The notes under the pieces are model-generated. The model saw only the letters and a program-made list of their open reading frames with translations. It was not told the origin of the DNA and ran no database searches. This document shows, in pieces, positions 9,291 through 18,696 of a stretch of DNA of 64,000 nucleotides (the stretch's first letter is position 1; each line of letters begins with the position of its first letter). The DNA is taken from the NCBI RefSeq assembly GCF_036059255.1, contig NZ_CP107947.1, forward strand, positions 1,488,001 to 1,552,000, written 5' to 3'. This DNA is from Micromonospora sp. NBC_00389 (lineage in GTDB: Bacteria > Actinomycetota > Actinomycetes > Mycobacteriales > Micromonosporaceae). The translations under genes and the position numbers were made by a program.

Positions 9291-10793
9291 TCAGGTGGTG
9301 GCGGCGGGTTCGGGTGCGGGCTTGTTCGCGGGACGGCGCCATCGATCCAGCCAGGGCTCGTCGGGCGCGCCGTCGAGCACGCCGCCGTCCGGATCGTCGG
9401 CATAGGTGGCCCGTACCGCGTCCCGCTCGGGGTGCAGGATCTCCTGGACGACGAGCACGCAGAGCACCACCACGGTGGCCAACCGCAACGTCGATGCCAG
9501 CACGAACACACCCTCCGGGAACACTGGTCGGCTGGTCGCCGCGCCGAGCAGCTCACCGTAGAAGGCGACGAAGTAGCAGATCTCGGCGAACTGCCAGGCC
9601 AGGATGGCGCCCCACTTCGGCCGGGCCAGCACCACCAGCGGCAGCAGCCACAGCACGAACTGCTGGGACCAGACCTTGCTGAAGATGAGGAACGCGGCGA
9701 CGACCAGGAAGGCGAGCTGGGCCAGCCGCGGTCGGCGTGGCGCGCGCAGCGCCAGGACGGCCACGCCGAGGCAGGCCAGCCCGAAGAGGGCGTACGAGAT
9801 GGTGTTGAGGGTGGGGATGTTGACGTTGAGCCACTCGAACGGGCCGAGCCGGGTGGGGTCGCCGCCAACCTTGCCATCCAGGTAGCGCCCGATGTACCAG
9901 AGCGTTCCCCAGTCAATGGGCCGGGTGCTGTTCAGCTCGAAGAACCGGTCCCAGTTCTCCGGGTACGCCAGCGCGGCCGGCAGGTTCACCAGCACCAGGG
10001 CGGCAATGGCGCTGCCGACGGCGATGAGCGCGGCGCGTAGCCGGCCGGCCCGCAATGCCAGCACCAGGATCGGGCCGAGGATGAACAGCGGCCAGAGCTT
10101 CGCCGCGCCGGCGAGACCGAGCAGCACGCCAGCCAACGCTGGCCGTTTCCGAGCCCAGGCCAGCAGGCCGAACGCGGCCAGCCCGATGGCGAGCAGGTCC
10201 CAGTTGACGGTGGCGGTGAGCAGCAGCGCCGGGGCGAGCGCGAACAGCGCGGCGTCCCAGGGTCGTCGGCGGCGCAGCGCAAGGATCACCGCCACGGTGG
10301 CGACCGCGAGCGCACCCAGCACCAGTGCGTTGAGGTTGTAGAACCATTGACCCTGGTTGATGCTGGGGTCGCCGTCGCCGAGGGCGTGCACCGGCAGGCC
10401 CAGCGCCCCCATGAAGTACCCGGTCAGCACGGGATACTCGACCGGGTGGTCACGGTAGGGCACCTTGCCCTCGTTGAGCCCTTCGGCGTAGTAGAGGGCG
10501 AGCACGTCGGTGTAGCAGAACCGGGTGTACTGCTCGTTGTTCTGCCAGGCGCCGTCCTGGCACGGCGACTTCTGCACCCAGTGCAGGGCGAGGGTGAGGC
10601 AGGCCAGAGCCAGCACGATCCGGACGGCGGTCCAGAACCGCCGCTCCCCGCCGGCCGGCCGGTCCAGCGCCGTCGCGTGGTCGCCCAGCGGCCCGCCGAT
10701 TACGCCGGAGATGCCGCGGACGAACCCGTCGGAGCGGGACGGGTGGTCGGTGGTTCCGGCGTCGTCGATGCCGGGCGTCGACTGGGTGCTCAT
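9291..10793 (-). CDS. Glycosyltransferase family 87-like membrane protein (DUF2029)
   Basis: 500 residues with about ten hydrophobic helices. The first periplasmic loop holds YTDVLALYYAEGL and YRDHPVEYPVLT (residues about 90-125), the conserved acidic loop of GT87 mannosyltransferases that use polyprenyl-phosphate-mannose. Further marks are KLWPLFILGP and FSKVWSQQFVLWLLPL. The C-terminal 50 residues are polar. Role in lipoglycan or other envelope glycan synthesis is inferred from the family; the substrate is unknown. It lies 69-126 bp after the PBP gene and its hairpin, and converges on the protein at 6917. Confidence 0.8.
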   Translation of the reverse strand: MSTQSTPGIDDAGTTDHPSRSDGFVRGISGVIGGPLGDHATALDRPAGGERRFWTAVRIVLALACLTLALHWVQKSPCQDGAWQNNEQYTRFCYTDVLALYYAEGLNEGKVPYRDHPVEYPVLTGYFMGALGLPVHALGDGDPSINQGQWFYNLNALVLGALAVATVAVILALRRRRPWDAALFALAPALLLTATVNWDLLAIGLAAFGLLAWARKRPALAGVLLGLAGAAKLWPLFILGPILVLALRAGRLRAALIAVGSAIAALVLVNLPAALAYPENWDRFFELNSTRPIDWGTLWYIGRYLDGKVGGDPTRLGPFEWLNVNIPTLNTISYALFGLACLGVAVLALRAPRRPRLAQLAFLVVAAFLIFSKVWSQQFVLWLLPLVVLARPKWGAILAWQFAEICYFVAFYGELLGAATSRPVFPEGVFVLASTLRLATVVVLCVLVVQEILHPERDAVRATYADDPDGGVLDGAPDEPWLDRWRRPANKPAPEPAATT

Positions 10794-10861
10794 GAAGAGG
10801 CATCCTGCCGTACGACCGGGGTGCTCGTCCCGTCCCGGCGCGCCAGATCCGGGTACGGAAA

Positions 10862-10902
10862 CGCCGCCGCCGGCCGGACAGGTCGTCCGGCCGGCGGCGG
10901 CG
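10862..10902 (-). terminator. Hairpin terminator after the penicillin-binding protein gene
   Basis: A perfect 18-bp stem (CGCCGCCGCCGGCCGGAC and complement) with loop AGGTC, 17 bp beyond the stop of the PBP gene. No T tract. It may separate the PBP transcript from the GT87-like gene downstream. Confidence 0.7.
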
Positions 10903-10919
10903 TCGTGGAGCGGGGCGGG

Positions 10920-13793
10920 TCAGTCCCGATTGGTCGGTGGCAGGCTGGGCAGTAGCCCGCCACCGTTGCCGCCGCCGTTGTTGCCACCGTTGCCGCCGCC
11001 GTTGTTGCCGCCGTTGTTGCCGTCGGTGCGCGGGCAGAACGGGTTGGTCAGCGGGTCACAGGTCGGCGGGCCGGGCAGACCCGGCAGACCTCCCGGCGGG
11101 GTCGGGGGTGGCGGTGCCGCCTCGCCGTTGCCGGAGTTCGCGTCGCCGATATTCGCCGCAGGCGGGAAGTCGAGCTTGTCCTTGCCCTTCAGCGCCTCGT
11201 CCATGAACCGCTCCCAGATGTCACCCGGGAGGTTGGAACCGCTGACCTTGCGCTTGTCCTTGAGGATGAGTGGCTTCCGGTCCTTCACGTTGCCCACCCA
11301 GACCGCCGTGGCCAACTGCGGCGTGTAGCCGATCATCCAGGCGTCGCCGTTGTCGGAGCTGTCGCCCTTGAGTTCCCAGGTGCCGGTCTTGGAGGCGGCC
11401 TTGCGGCCGTCATCGAGGCGGTGGTTGACGGCGGCCGGATAGTCCTTCAGCACCGACGTCACGTCGGCCACCACGTCCTTGTCGATGCGTGGCTGGGAGT
11501 CGAGCTTCTCGCTGCCCTTAGTTATCTTCTCCCACTCGCCGGTGTTCGGGTTCTGCTTCTCCACCGAGTAGAGGAAGTGCGCCTTGTTGTAGACACCCCC
11601 GTTGGCGAAGGTGGCCACACCGTTGGCATGGTCCAGCACCGTGATCGGGTACTGGCCGTAGCCGACCACGTTGAAGAACGGCTCCGGCGTGATGGCCTTC
11701 GGGTCGGCCTTGGTCAGGTCGTACGCCTTCGCCGGGTTGGTGTCGGTGCGCCACATGGTGGTGACGCCGGCCTGCTTGGCCATGTCCACCACCTTGTCGG
11801 CGCCGATCTCTTCAGTGACGTGGTAGAACGGCACGTTCAGGGACTTGAGCGTGGACACCTTGAGCGTGCAGGAGTTGCCGCAGGAGGGGTTGTCGACGCC
11901 GGCGTTGCTGACCTTGAACTTGGTGCCCTCCGGGGTGAATGCCTTGCCCTTCCACCGGGACTCGAGCGCCTTGTCGGCCTTGAGCGCGGCCGCCAGGGTG
12001 TAGATCTTGAAGCTCGAGCCGGGCGAGTGACCGCCGCTGACCGCCCCGGTGGAGTCGGTGTTCTTGCCGGCGTAGTCGGTGCCCGTGCCGTTGTCACCGC
12101 CGTAGTAGGCGACCACCCGACCGTTTCGCGGGTCGACCGCGACCACTGCGGCCATGAGGTTGCTCGGCTGGCCGGCCAACTCGGAGCCCTTGGCCTTCCG
12201 CTGGGCCGTCTCGACCGCCGCCTGCTGCATCTTGGTGTCGATGGTGGTGCGGATCCGGTAGCCCCCGGCCATCAGCGCCTGGGAGCAGAGCGGCTTGGTG
12301 TCGGTCACCTGCGTCTCCTTGTCGACGCAGATGCCCCTGTCGCGCATCTCCTCCCGGACGTAGTTGATGACGTTGCCGTACGGCGTGTCCACGCCGAAGT
12401 CGACGCCGATGCCGCCCTTCTTCGGGGCCTTGATGTTCTTCGGATAGGCGGCGGGCCGCTCCGGCTTGCCGGCCACGCCCAGCCAGCCCTCCTTGACCAT
12501 GCCCTCGATCACGTAGTTCCAGCGATCCTGGGCGGCGGTCGGGTTGATCGCCGGGTCGTACCCCTGGTGGGAGGAGCTCGGCTCCGGCTGCTTGATCAGG
12601 GCGGCGAGCACCGCACCCTCGTCGGGCTTGAGCGCGCTCACCGACTTGCCGAAGTAGGTCTGCGCCGCCGCCTCGATGCCGTAAGCGCCCCGGCCGAAGT
12701 AGATCACGTTGAGGTAGTGCTGCATGATCTGCGGCTTGGTGTACTCGTCGTTCAGCTTGGAGGCGAGGATCGCCTCCTTCACCTTCCGGGCGTAGGTGTC
12801 GTCCTTCAGGTTGTCGTAGGCGTTGCGCGCGTACTGCTGGGTGATGGTGGAGGCACCCTGCTTGTCGCCGCCGGAGAGGTTGTTCCAGCCGGCTCGGGCG
12901 ATGCCCTTGTAGTCCACACCCGAGTGCCGGTAGAAGTTCCGGTCCTCGGCGGCAGCCACCGCGTCCTGCACCCACTGCGGGATCTGCTCGATGGTGACCA
13001 GGGTGCGGTTCTGATCGCCCACCTTGGCAATCGGAGTCTTGTTGTCGAACGCGTACAGGGTGGTCGCCTGCGGCGGGGTGATCTCGTCGGGCAGCACCAC
13101 GTTGGTCGAGTAGTAGGTGAACCCGACCACACCGACACCGGCGAGCATGATGAAGACCGCGAAACCGGCGATCAGCAGGTTCATCCGCTTGCGCTTCTTC
13201 GCTCGGGCCGCCCCAACCGGGTCACCCGCACCGCGACCGCCCCGACCACCACGACCTGGACCGTTCGGCCCACCAGGGCCACCCGGGCCGCCGGAGACCG
13301 GTGAGACGCTCGCCCGCGCGACCGCGGCCCGGCCGCCCACCGAGGCGGAGCCGACGCTGGCCCGGCCCGCCGAGGCGGCGCCGACGGACGCCGCGCCGAC
13401 CGTGGCCCGACCCGCCGGTGCACCCGGTGCCGGGGACACGGGCACCGAGGCCCGGCCGGCGCCGGCGCGACCCACACCCGGTGCCGGGGACACCGGCACT
13501 GAGGCCCGCCCGGCCCGGCCTGGCGTGGCCGAACCGACTGAGGCGGACCCGGCGGTGGTGCCGCGCGGCGGGACCGAGGCCGAACCACCAACCGAGGCCC
13601 GCCCACCGGCTGCCCGCGGTGTCACCGAGGCGCGACCGGGGGATGCCGGGGCCTCCGAGGCCGACCAGCCACTCCCGCGAGAGTCACCGCCCGGTCGGCG
13701 GTACGCGTCGTCCACGCCCCGTCCGGGGTCGCCGTCCGGGCCCGGGTACTGGGCCCGCCCGCGCGCAGAACTGGGATCGCCGTACGAGTTCAT
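10920..13793 (-). CDS. Bifunctional class A penicillin-binding protein (PonA type)
   Basis: Polymerises glycan strands and cross-links peptidoglycan outside the membrane. 957 residues. The cytoplasmic N-terminus (1-200) is low in complexity, with about ten RASV/GSASV/RATV motifs; a membrane anchor follows (MNLLIAGFAVFIMLAGVGVV, about 204-223). The GT51 domain has EDRNFYRHSGVDY near 283 and GASTITQQYARN. The transpeptidase has SPGSSFK (active Ser, about 588), SLN (about 650) and KTGTW (about 801). The C-terminus is a Gly/Asn-rich tail. In mycobacteria the PonA1 N-terminus is phosphorylated by Ser/Thr kinases; the repeated RASV here might serve likewise, which is inference. Confidence 0.95.
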   Translation of the reverse strand: MNSYGDPSSARGRAQYPGPDGDPGRGVDDAYRRPGGDSRGSGWSASEAPASPGRASVTPRAAGGRASVGGSASVPPRGTTAGSASVGSATPGRAGRASVPVSPAPGVGRAGAGRASVPVSPAPGAPAGRATVGAASVGAASAGRASVGSASVGGRAAVARASVSPVSGGPGGPGGPNGPGRGGRGGRGAGDPVGAARAKKRKRMNLLIAGFAVFIMLAGVGVVGFTYYSTNVVLPDEITPPQATTLYAFDNKTPIAKVGDQNRTLVTIEQIPQWVQDAVAAAEDRNFYRHSGVDYKGIARAGWNNLSGGDKQGASTITQQYARNAYDNLKDDTYARKVKEAILASKLNDEYTKPQIMQHYLNVIYFGRGAYGIEAAAQTYFGKSVSALKPDEGAVLAALIKQPEPSSSHQGYDPAINPTAAQDRWNYVIEGMVKEGWLGVAGKPERPAAYPKNIKAPKKGGIGVDFGVDTPYGNVINYVREEMRDRGICVDKETQVTDTKPLCSQALMAGGYRIRTTIDTKMQQAAVETAQRKAKGSELAGQPSNLMAAVVAVDPRNGRVVAYYGGDNGTGTDYAGKNTDSTGAVSGGHSPGSSFKIYTLAAALKADKALESRWKGKAFTPEGTKFKVSNAGVDNPSCGNSCTLKVSTLKSLNVPFYHVTEEIGADKVVDMAKQAGVTTMWRTDTNPAKAYDLTKADPKAITPEPFFNVVGYGQYPITVLDHANGVATFANGGVYNKAHFLYSVEKQNPNTGEWEKITKGSEKLDSQPRIDKDVVADVTSVLKDYPAAVNHRLDDGRKAASKTGTWELKGDSSDNGDAWMIGYTPQLATAVWVGNVKDRKPLILKDKRKVSGSNLPGDIWERFMDEALKGKDKLDFPPAANIGDANSGNGEAAPPPPTPPGGLPGLPGPPTCDPLTNPFCPRTDGNNGGNNGGGNGGNNGGGNGGGLLPSLPPTNRD

Positions 13794-13990
13794 TCCTCAC
13801 ACCCTGCCGGTCGCGGTGGGGCGCGACTGCGCCGCCACCGGGTTGCCGTGAGTTGCTTCACCCGGGACGCCGGCACGGGGGTGCCGGTTCACCGGGGTCA
13901 TTGCAGTATCAATCGGGCCAATCAGACCAACGAGCGGTCGGCCGTCCCGGGTCATGTCTACGGCCCCGGGGCCGGTCCAACCAGCTGAGA

Positions 13991-14434
13991 TCACCGTTGC
14001 GCCTCTCGCCTCCGCCGACCGGTGCCTCCGGCACCTGCCGCGTCCTGCTCGCCGTCGCCGTCGCTGCTGAGACCGTCCCGACCGAGCAGGTACTGCTCGA
14101 CGAGATGGTTCCAGTCACAGCCGAGGCACACCTCCACCACGAAGACCTGGAACTCACGCAGCGTCATCGCCAGCACGGGCAACTCGGTCAGTGTCCGAGC
14201 TTGGCCGGCGGACTGCTTGAGTTCGTCACCGTAAATGTAGTGGACGTTGGTCAGGTTCTCGCTGCGACAGATGGGGCAGCGTCGGTCGGTCGGCTCGCCG
14301 TGGAACCGGGCAGCGTTCTTCAGGTACGGGGATGCGTCGCAGACGTCGTACGTGCCGACCCGGCCGGCCAGGAGCTCACGCAGCACCGCTCGCTTCTGAA
14401 GCGAGTAGTCGACGACCTGGCGCTGCGTACGCAT
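13991..14434 (-). CDS. DUF5318 family zinc-ribbon protein
   Basis: 147 residues beginning MRTQRQVVDYSLQKRAVLRE. Two Cys pairs, CPIC (residues 53-56) and CLGC near 103-106, make a likely zinc ribbon. The tail is Gly/Arg/Asp-rich. The family is confined to Actinobacteria and has no known function; its place between the class A PBP and the PadR/inositol-phosphate synthase genes is typical. Divergent from padR. Confidence 0.85.
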   Translation of the reverse strand: MRTQRQVVDYSLQKRAVLRELLAGRVGTYDVCDASPYLKNAARFHGEPTDRRCPICRSENLTNVHYIYGDELKQSAGQARTLTELPVLAMTLREFQVFVVEVCLGCDWNHLVEQYLLGRDGLSSDGDGEQDAAGAGGTGRRRREAQR

Positions 14435-14512
14435 GCGGAGAAGGGTACGCGGTCCGGCTCGACCAGGCGACCACGGTCACGATCCGTGACAGCAGCATCT
14501 CGAAACGAGGGT

Positions 14513-14566
14513 TTGCCCTGACCCCCGCGACCCGCTAACGTGCGATGTATCGGTCCGATACATCGC
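14513..14566 (+). promoter_or_regulatory. padR promoter with perfect palindromic operator
   Basis: A -35 TTGCCC (14513-14518) and -10 TAACGT (14536-14541) are separated by exactly 17 bp. A perfect 25-bp palindrome, 12 bp each side of one central base (14542-14566), starts directly after the -10 and must cover the transcription start. It contains ATGT...ACAT, the half-sites typical of PadR regulators. Binding there would block RNA polymerase, so autorepression by the adjacent PadR protein is the obvious reading. Confidence 0.8.
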
Positions 14567-14609
14567 GGCGGTTACCACTCCGCGCCGGGGGTAAAGAGAG
14601 GATGGCGTA

Positions 14610-15248
14610 GTGCTCGAGTTCGCCATCCTCGGCCTCCTGCAGGAGTCTCCTATGCACGGCTATGAGCTGCGCAAGGAGCTGACCGCCAAACTCGGCGCGA
14701 TCCGGGCGGCGATCAGCTACGGCTCGCTCTATCCGACCCTGCGCAGGTTGCAGGCGGCCGGATGGATCACCGAAGCCGCCGAGACACCCGCCACCGCCGA
14801 GGAGGTTCCCGCGCTGACCAGCCGACGAGGTCGGGTGGTCTACAAAATCACCGCGGAAGGCAAGGAACGCTTCGCCCAGCTGATCGCACAGGCCGGGCCC
14901 GAGACGTACGACGACACGGGCTTCGGGGTGCATTTCGCGTTCTTCGCCCGGACCGACCAGGCGACCCGCCTGCGCATTCTGGAGGGTCGCCGCCGCAAGA
15001 TCGAGGAGCGTCGCGAAGGGCTTCGTGACGTGCTGGGCCGGGCGGCCGAGCGCCTCGATGCGTACACCCTGGAACTACAGCGCCACGGCCTTGACGCCTG
15101 TGAGCGCGAGGTCCGTTGGCTGGAGGAGCTCATCGCCAACGAGCGCTCCGGCCGAGCCCCGACGGTCCCGAACATCGGGACGGCCGGCGGCCGACGAGAA
15201 GACAACAGCCCGCCTCCGCCTGGAGAGACCAGGAATGAGCGGCCGTGA
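14610..15248 (+). CDS. PadR family transcriptional regulator
   Basis: 212 residues from GTG 14610, with GAGAGGA 8 nt upstream. The winged helix is at residues 1-80: [20 protein letters not shown] and [18 protein letters not shown] are the family signature. The rest is the helical dimerisation domain ([17 protein letters not shown] onward). It overlaps the long reading of the inositol-phosphate synthase gene and ends 23 nt before the preferred start, so the two are probably one transcript, giving the regulator a likely role in inositol-phosphate supply. Confidence 0.93.
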   Translation: MLEFAILGLLQESPMHGYELRKELTAKLGAIRAAISYGSLYPTLRRLQAAGWITEAAETPATAEEVPALTSRRGRVVYKITAEGKERFAQLIAQAGPETYDDTGFGVHFAFFARTDQATRLRILEGRRRKIEERREGLRDVLGRAAERLDAYTLELQRHGLDACEREVRWLEELIANERSGRAPTVPNIGTAGGRREDNSPPPPGETRNERP

Positions 15249-15271
15249 CAGAAAAGAAGGAGGCAGACGCT

Positions 15272-16351
15272 ATGGGCTCCGTCCGCGTCGCCATCGTCGG
15301 TGTGGGTAACTGCGCCTCGTCCCTGGTTCAGGGCGTCGAGTACTACCGGAATGCCGACCCGAACGACCGCGTCCCGGGTCTCATGCATGTCGCCTTCGGC
15401 GACTACCACGTCTCCGCCGTCGAGTTTGTCGCGGCGTTCGACGTGGACGCCAAGAAGGTGGGCATGGACCTCGCGGAGGCGATCGTCGCCAGCGAGAACA
15501 ACACCATCAAGCTCTGCGACGTGCCGCCGACCGGCATCAGCGTGCAGCGCGGTCCGACCTTCGACGGTCTGGGCCAGTACTACCGCGAGATCGTCGAGGA
15601 GTCCGACGCCACTCCCGTCGACGTGACGCAGGCACTGCGCGACGCGCAGGTCGACGTCGTCGTCTGCTACCTGCCGGTCGGCTCCGAGCAGGCCGCCAAG
15701 TTCTACGCCCAGGCAGCGATCGACGCCGGCTGCGCGTTCGTCAACGCCCTGCCGGTCTTCATCGCCTCCGACCCGGAGTGGGCGAAGAAGTTCGAGGACG
15801 CTGGCCTGCCGATCGTCGGTGACGACATCAAGAGCCAGGTCGGTGCCACCATCGTGCACCGCGCCCTGGCGAAGCTCTTCGAGGACCGCGGCGTCGAGCT
15901 GCTGCGCACGTACCAGCTCAACTTCGGCGGCAACATGGACTTCATGAACATGCTGGAGCGCAAGCGGCTGGTCTCGAAGAAGATCTCGAAGACCCAGTCG
16001 GTCACCTCGCAGATCCCGCACGAGATGAGCAAGAGCGACGTGCACATCGGCCCGTCGGACCACGTGCCGTGGCTGGACGACCGCAAGTGGGCGTACATCC
16101 GCCTGGAGGGCCGCTCGTTCGGTGACACCCCGCTCAACGCCGAGCTCAAGCTCGAGGTGTGGGATTCTCCGAACTCGGCCGGCGTCATCATCGACGCGGT
16201 CCGGGCCGCGAAGATCGCGCTGGACCGGAAGATCGCCGGCCCGATCCTGTCGGCCTCGTCCTACTTCATGAAGTCCCCGCCGGTGCAGTACGCCGACCAC
16301 GACGCCCACCAGGCCGTCGAGGAGTTCATCGCCGGTGAGGTCGAGCGCTGA
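15272..16351 (+). CDS. ino1: Inositol-3-phosphate synthase
   Basis: Converts glucose 6-phosphate to inositol 3-phosphate with bound NAD, feeding mycothiol and phosphatidylinositol synthesis. I prefer ATG 15272 (359 aa) because GAAGGAGG lies 8 nt upstream; an in-frame GTG at 15245 would add nine polar residues. The Rossmann fold [16 protein letters not shown] is at the N-terminus; [12 protein letters not shown] and [15 protein letters not shown] are conserved family motifs. Length matches actinobacterial enzymes. Downstream of padR and followed by a palindromic terminator. Confidence 0.96.
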   Translation: MGSVRVAIVGVGNCASSLVQGVEYYRNADPNDRVPGLMHVAFGDYHVSAVEFVAAFDVDAKKVGMDLAEAIVASENNTIKLCDVPPTGISVQRGPTFDGLGQYYREIVEESDATPVDVTQALRDAQVDVVVCYLPVGSEQAAKFYAQAAIDAGCAFVNALPVFIASDPEWAKKFEDAGLPIVGDDIKSQVGATIVHRALAKLFEDRGVELLRTYQLNFGGNMDFMNMLERKRLVSKKISKTQSVTSQIPHEMSKSDVHIGPSDHVPWLDDRKWAYIRLEGRSFGDTPLNAELKLEVWDSPNSAGVIIDAVRAAKIALDRKIAGPILSASSYFMKSPPVQYADHDAHQAVEEFIAGEVER

Positions 16352-16373
16352 CCCGCTGAGCACCAAGCACGGC

Positions 16374-16405
16374 CGAGGGCCGGGTCCGTACGGACCCGGC
16401 CCTCG
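16374..16405 (+). terminator. Palindromic terminator after ino1
   Basis: A perfect 32-bp palindrome (CGAGGGCCGGGTCCGT and its complement), 22 bp after the ino1 stop. It is symmetric and also lies beyond the end of the convergent Tat-exported protein gene, so it may serve both. Confidence 0.75.
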
Positions 16406-16443
16406 CCGCGTTCACTGCCTCGTCGCCGCGTACGGCGACCGGC

Positions 16444-17382
16444 TCACTTCCAGCTCGGCGCCGTGGTCATGGCCTTGGCTGCCCGCTTCGCCTTGAGCTG
16501 CTCGGGCGACTCGGCGCCGCGCGCCATCGCGCCGGCGGACATCGGCAGGATGCCCGGGTTGACCGAGCCGACGCCGACCACGAACGCCACCACGTCGATG
16601 ATGATGTGAGTGGTCCGGGCCGCGTAGACGGAGATCCAGTCCTGCTCGTAGCCGATGCCCGACATGAACGAGTTCGAGATCACCTGGTTGGTCAGGTAGT
16701 TGATCGTCGAGAAGTTCGTTGGGCGCGGGCCACCGTACGGGAAGATCTGCACGAAACCCGAGGCGACCGCGGTGGTCACGGTGAGGTTGCCGAAGAGGGC
16801 GTCCCCGAAGTGGACGAAGTCGCTCAGGTCGACGTGGATGGTCTGGCCGTCACGCAGGCGACCCGAGCTGTCCAGGGTGGTCGACGAGGCGTTCCTGATC
16901 CGCGTCCGCGACGATGCCGAGCGGGTGTCGATGAGCCGCTGCGGCGTGATCGGGACGATCTGGTTCGAGTTGCCGGTGGTGTGCACGTAATCGAGGTACC
17001 TGACGCCCTGGAAGTCGGCGACCACCTGAAGGTTGCCGTAGGCGTCCATGCCAAGCGAGCCGCCCAGCGAGTCGGGGTGCAAGTAGTCGCCGCTCGGCGT
17101 CAGCCGCAGCGCCGGCCGGGCCAGCACCGCGCCATCCACGTCGGTGGTGGTGCTCGTGTTCCCCAACTGCAGGGTGGGGCCAGCCGCAGTGCTGGTCAGC
17201 GTGGTGGTGGTGGCACCGGCGGCGTTGTTCGCGCCCTGGACCACCGGGTCACCGGGTGCGGCCTGAGCTGGCGCGGCGACGGCGGCGCCGACCACGGTGG
17301 TGCCGGCGACGCCTGCGGCGACGGTGCCAGCGCGGCGCAGCAGCCGGCGGCGGTCGACGGTCTTGTCCTGCTTTTCGGTCAT
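16444..17382 (-). CDS. Tat-exported protein of unknown function
   Basis: 312 residues from ATG 17382 (GGGGGA 5 nt upstream); a longer frame to 17445 lacks support and would bury the signal. The N-terminus has a twin-arginine signal: RRRLLRRAG, a hydrophobic stretch of Ala/Val/Gly, then cleavage after APAQA near residue 43. The mature part is Thr/Ser/Gly-rich, with PQRLIDTRSASS, NLTVTTAVASGFVQIFP and TNFSTINYLTNQVISNS, a pattern seen in secreted beta-rich proteins. No enzyme motif seen. Confidence 0.85.
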   Translation of the reverse strand: MTEKQDKTVDRRRLLRRAGTVAAGVAGTTVVGAAVAAPAQAAPGDPVVQGANNAAGATTTTLTSTAAGPTLQLGNTSTTTDVDGAVLARPALRLTPSGDYLHPDSLGGSLGMDAYGNLQVVADFQGVRYLDYVHTTGNSNQIVPITPQRLIDTRSASSRTRIRNASSTTLDSSGRLRDGQTIHVDLSDFVHFGDALFGNLTVTTAVASGFVQIFPYGGPRPTNFSTINYLTNQVISNSFMSGIGYEQDWISVYAARTTHIIIDVVAFVVGVGSVNPGILPMSAGAMARGAESPEQLKAKRAAKAMTTAPSWK

Positions 17383-17496
17383 CGGTCCCCCGCAAAGTCG
17401 GTGAAATGACGCCCGATCATGACGGTTGCGGAGGGGTGTCCGCATCGACCGATCGGACGATAAGCATGGCTCGGTTCGATTCGGCGGACGGGTCGG

Positions 17497-17976
17497 TCAG
17501 GACCATGCCTGTTGCAGGGCCACCCGGGCCTCCAACTCCAGCAGGTGCACCTTGCGCGGCAGGCCACCCCCGAAGCCGACCAGCCGACCACCGGCGCCGA
17601 CGATGCGGTGACACGGGACGATGACCGGGATCGGGTTCCGGTTGCAGGCCACGCCCACCGCGCGGGCCGCCCCGGGGTCGCCGACCCGGCGCGCCACCTC
17701 GCCGTAGGTCAGCGTCTCGCCGTAGGGGATCAGGGTCATCTCCCGCCACACCGCCCGCTCGAAATCCGACCCGCGGGGGATCGACACCGGGACGGTGAAA
17801 CCGGTCAGCTCACCGGCGAAGTACGCCCGCAGCTCGGCGATGGCCTGCCGGGACAACTCGTGGTCGGGCTCGTCGGCCGCCGCGTCGACCCGGCCGAAGT
17901 GCGCGCCGCAGACACTCGCCCCGTCGCTGGCCACGGAGAACTCGCCGATCGGTGAGTCGAGCACGGTCCAGCGCAT
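17497..17976 (-). CDS. ogt: Methylated-DNA--protein-cysteine methyltransferase
   Basis: Suicide repair protein that takes alkyl groups from O6-alkylguanine. 159 residues from ATG 17976. The active-site motif IPVIVPCHRIVG is present, and FERAVWREMTLIPYGETLTYGEVA is the helix-turn-helix entry region. The open frame continues upstream to 18654, but that part is antisense to the NfeD-like gene and not coding. A weak ribosome site is seen. Confidence 0.95.
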   Translation of the reverse strand: MRWTVLDSPIGEFSVASDGASVCGAHFGRVDAAADEPDHELSRQAIAELRAYFAGELTGFTVPVSIPRGSDFERAVWREMTLIPYGETLTYGEVARRVGDPGAARAVGVACNRNPIPVIVPCHRIVGAGGRLVGFGGGLPRKVHLLELEARVALQQAWS

Positions 17977-18129
17977 CGACCCATTGTCCCCGACCCCGGC
18001 CGTGGATGGCCAACCCCGACCACCACCGTCTCGCCGCACGCCAGTCCACGCCGGCCCGGTGTCGCTGCGGGCCGCCGCAGAACCGGCCGAGCGGTAGATC
18101 ATCTTCGCGTCCGGCCGAGCCGTTGGACG

Positions 18130-18669
18130 TTGCGCGACGTCGATACCGTGCTGGTCGTGGCCACGGGGACGCTCATCTTTCTGATCATCGGCGGTGCGGG
18201 CGTCGGGGTGCTGGCGCTCGCCCTGCTCGGCACCGAACTGTTCCACTTCGGGCACGCCAACGTCGACGGGCCGATCTCGACCGAGACGGTCGCCGGCTTC
18301 GCCGGGGCGTTCGGGTTCGGCGGGGCCATCGTCAACGAACTGGTCGGTGCGCGTACGCCGGGCATGATCGCGGGCGCGGCGGCCGGTGGCCTGCTCGCCG
18401 CAGTGCCCACCGGCTGGCTGGCGTCCCGGCTGAGCCGGGCGGCCCGGAACATGCGCACCGACCCCACCCCCACCCGGGACGACCTGGTCGGCGCGCTCGG
18501 CCTCGTCGTCACGCCGGTGCCGGTCGACGGCTACGGCGAGGTCCGGGTACGCGTCGCCGGCCAGCCGGTCAAGCTCAACGCCCGCGCCGACCAGCCGATC
18601 CCGGTCGGCGCCCAGGTCTTCGTCGTGCAGGCGCTCAGCGAGACCAGCGTGCACGTCGAGACCTACTGA
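18130..18669 (+). CDS. NfeD-like / OB-fold membrane protein, flotillin partner
   Basis: Up to 179 residues; the start is uncertain (TTG 18130, GTG 18148 or GTG 18157) because no clear ribosome site is seen. A first membrane helix (LIFLIIGGAGVGVLALALLG) and a second Gly/Ala-rich hydrophobic stretch (AGMIAGAAAGGLLAAVPTGWL-like) precede a soluble C-terminal domain (about 115-179) ending AQVFVVQALSETSVHVE, as in OB-fold NfeD tails. It lies 27 bp upstream of flotillin, the usual pairing in bacteria. Confidence 0.8.
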   Translation: MRDVDTVLVVATGTLIFLIIGGAGVGVLALALLGTELFHFGHANVDGPISTETVAGFAGAFGFGGAIVNELVGARTPGMIAGAAAGGLLAAVPTGWLASRLSRAARNMRTDPTPTRDDLVGALGLVVTPVPVDGYGEVRVRVAGQPVKLNARADQPIPVGAQVFVVQALSETSVHVETY

Positions 18670-18696
18670 CTCCTCTTCGCAGACAGGACTCCTTAT

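Noticed and set aside
11421..13304. 627-codon plus-strand frame opposite the PBP
   Set aside because: Shadow of the PBP gene, which has all catalytic motifs on the other strand.
17977..18654. Upstream extension of the ogt frame
   Set aside because: Antisense to the NfeD-like gene; Arg/Pro/Gln-rich with no Ogt likeness, and ATG 17976 gives a normal-length protein.
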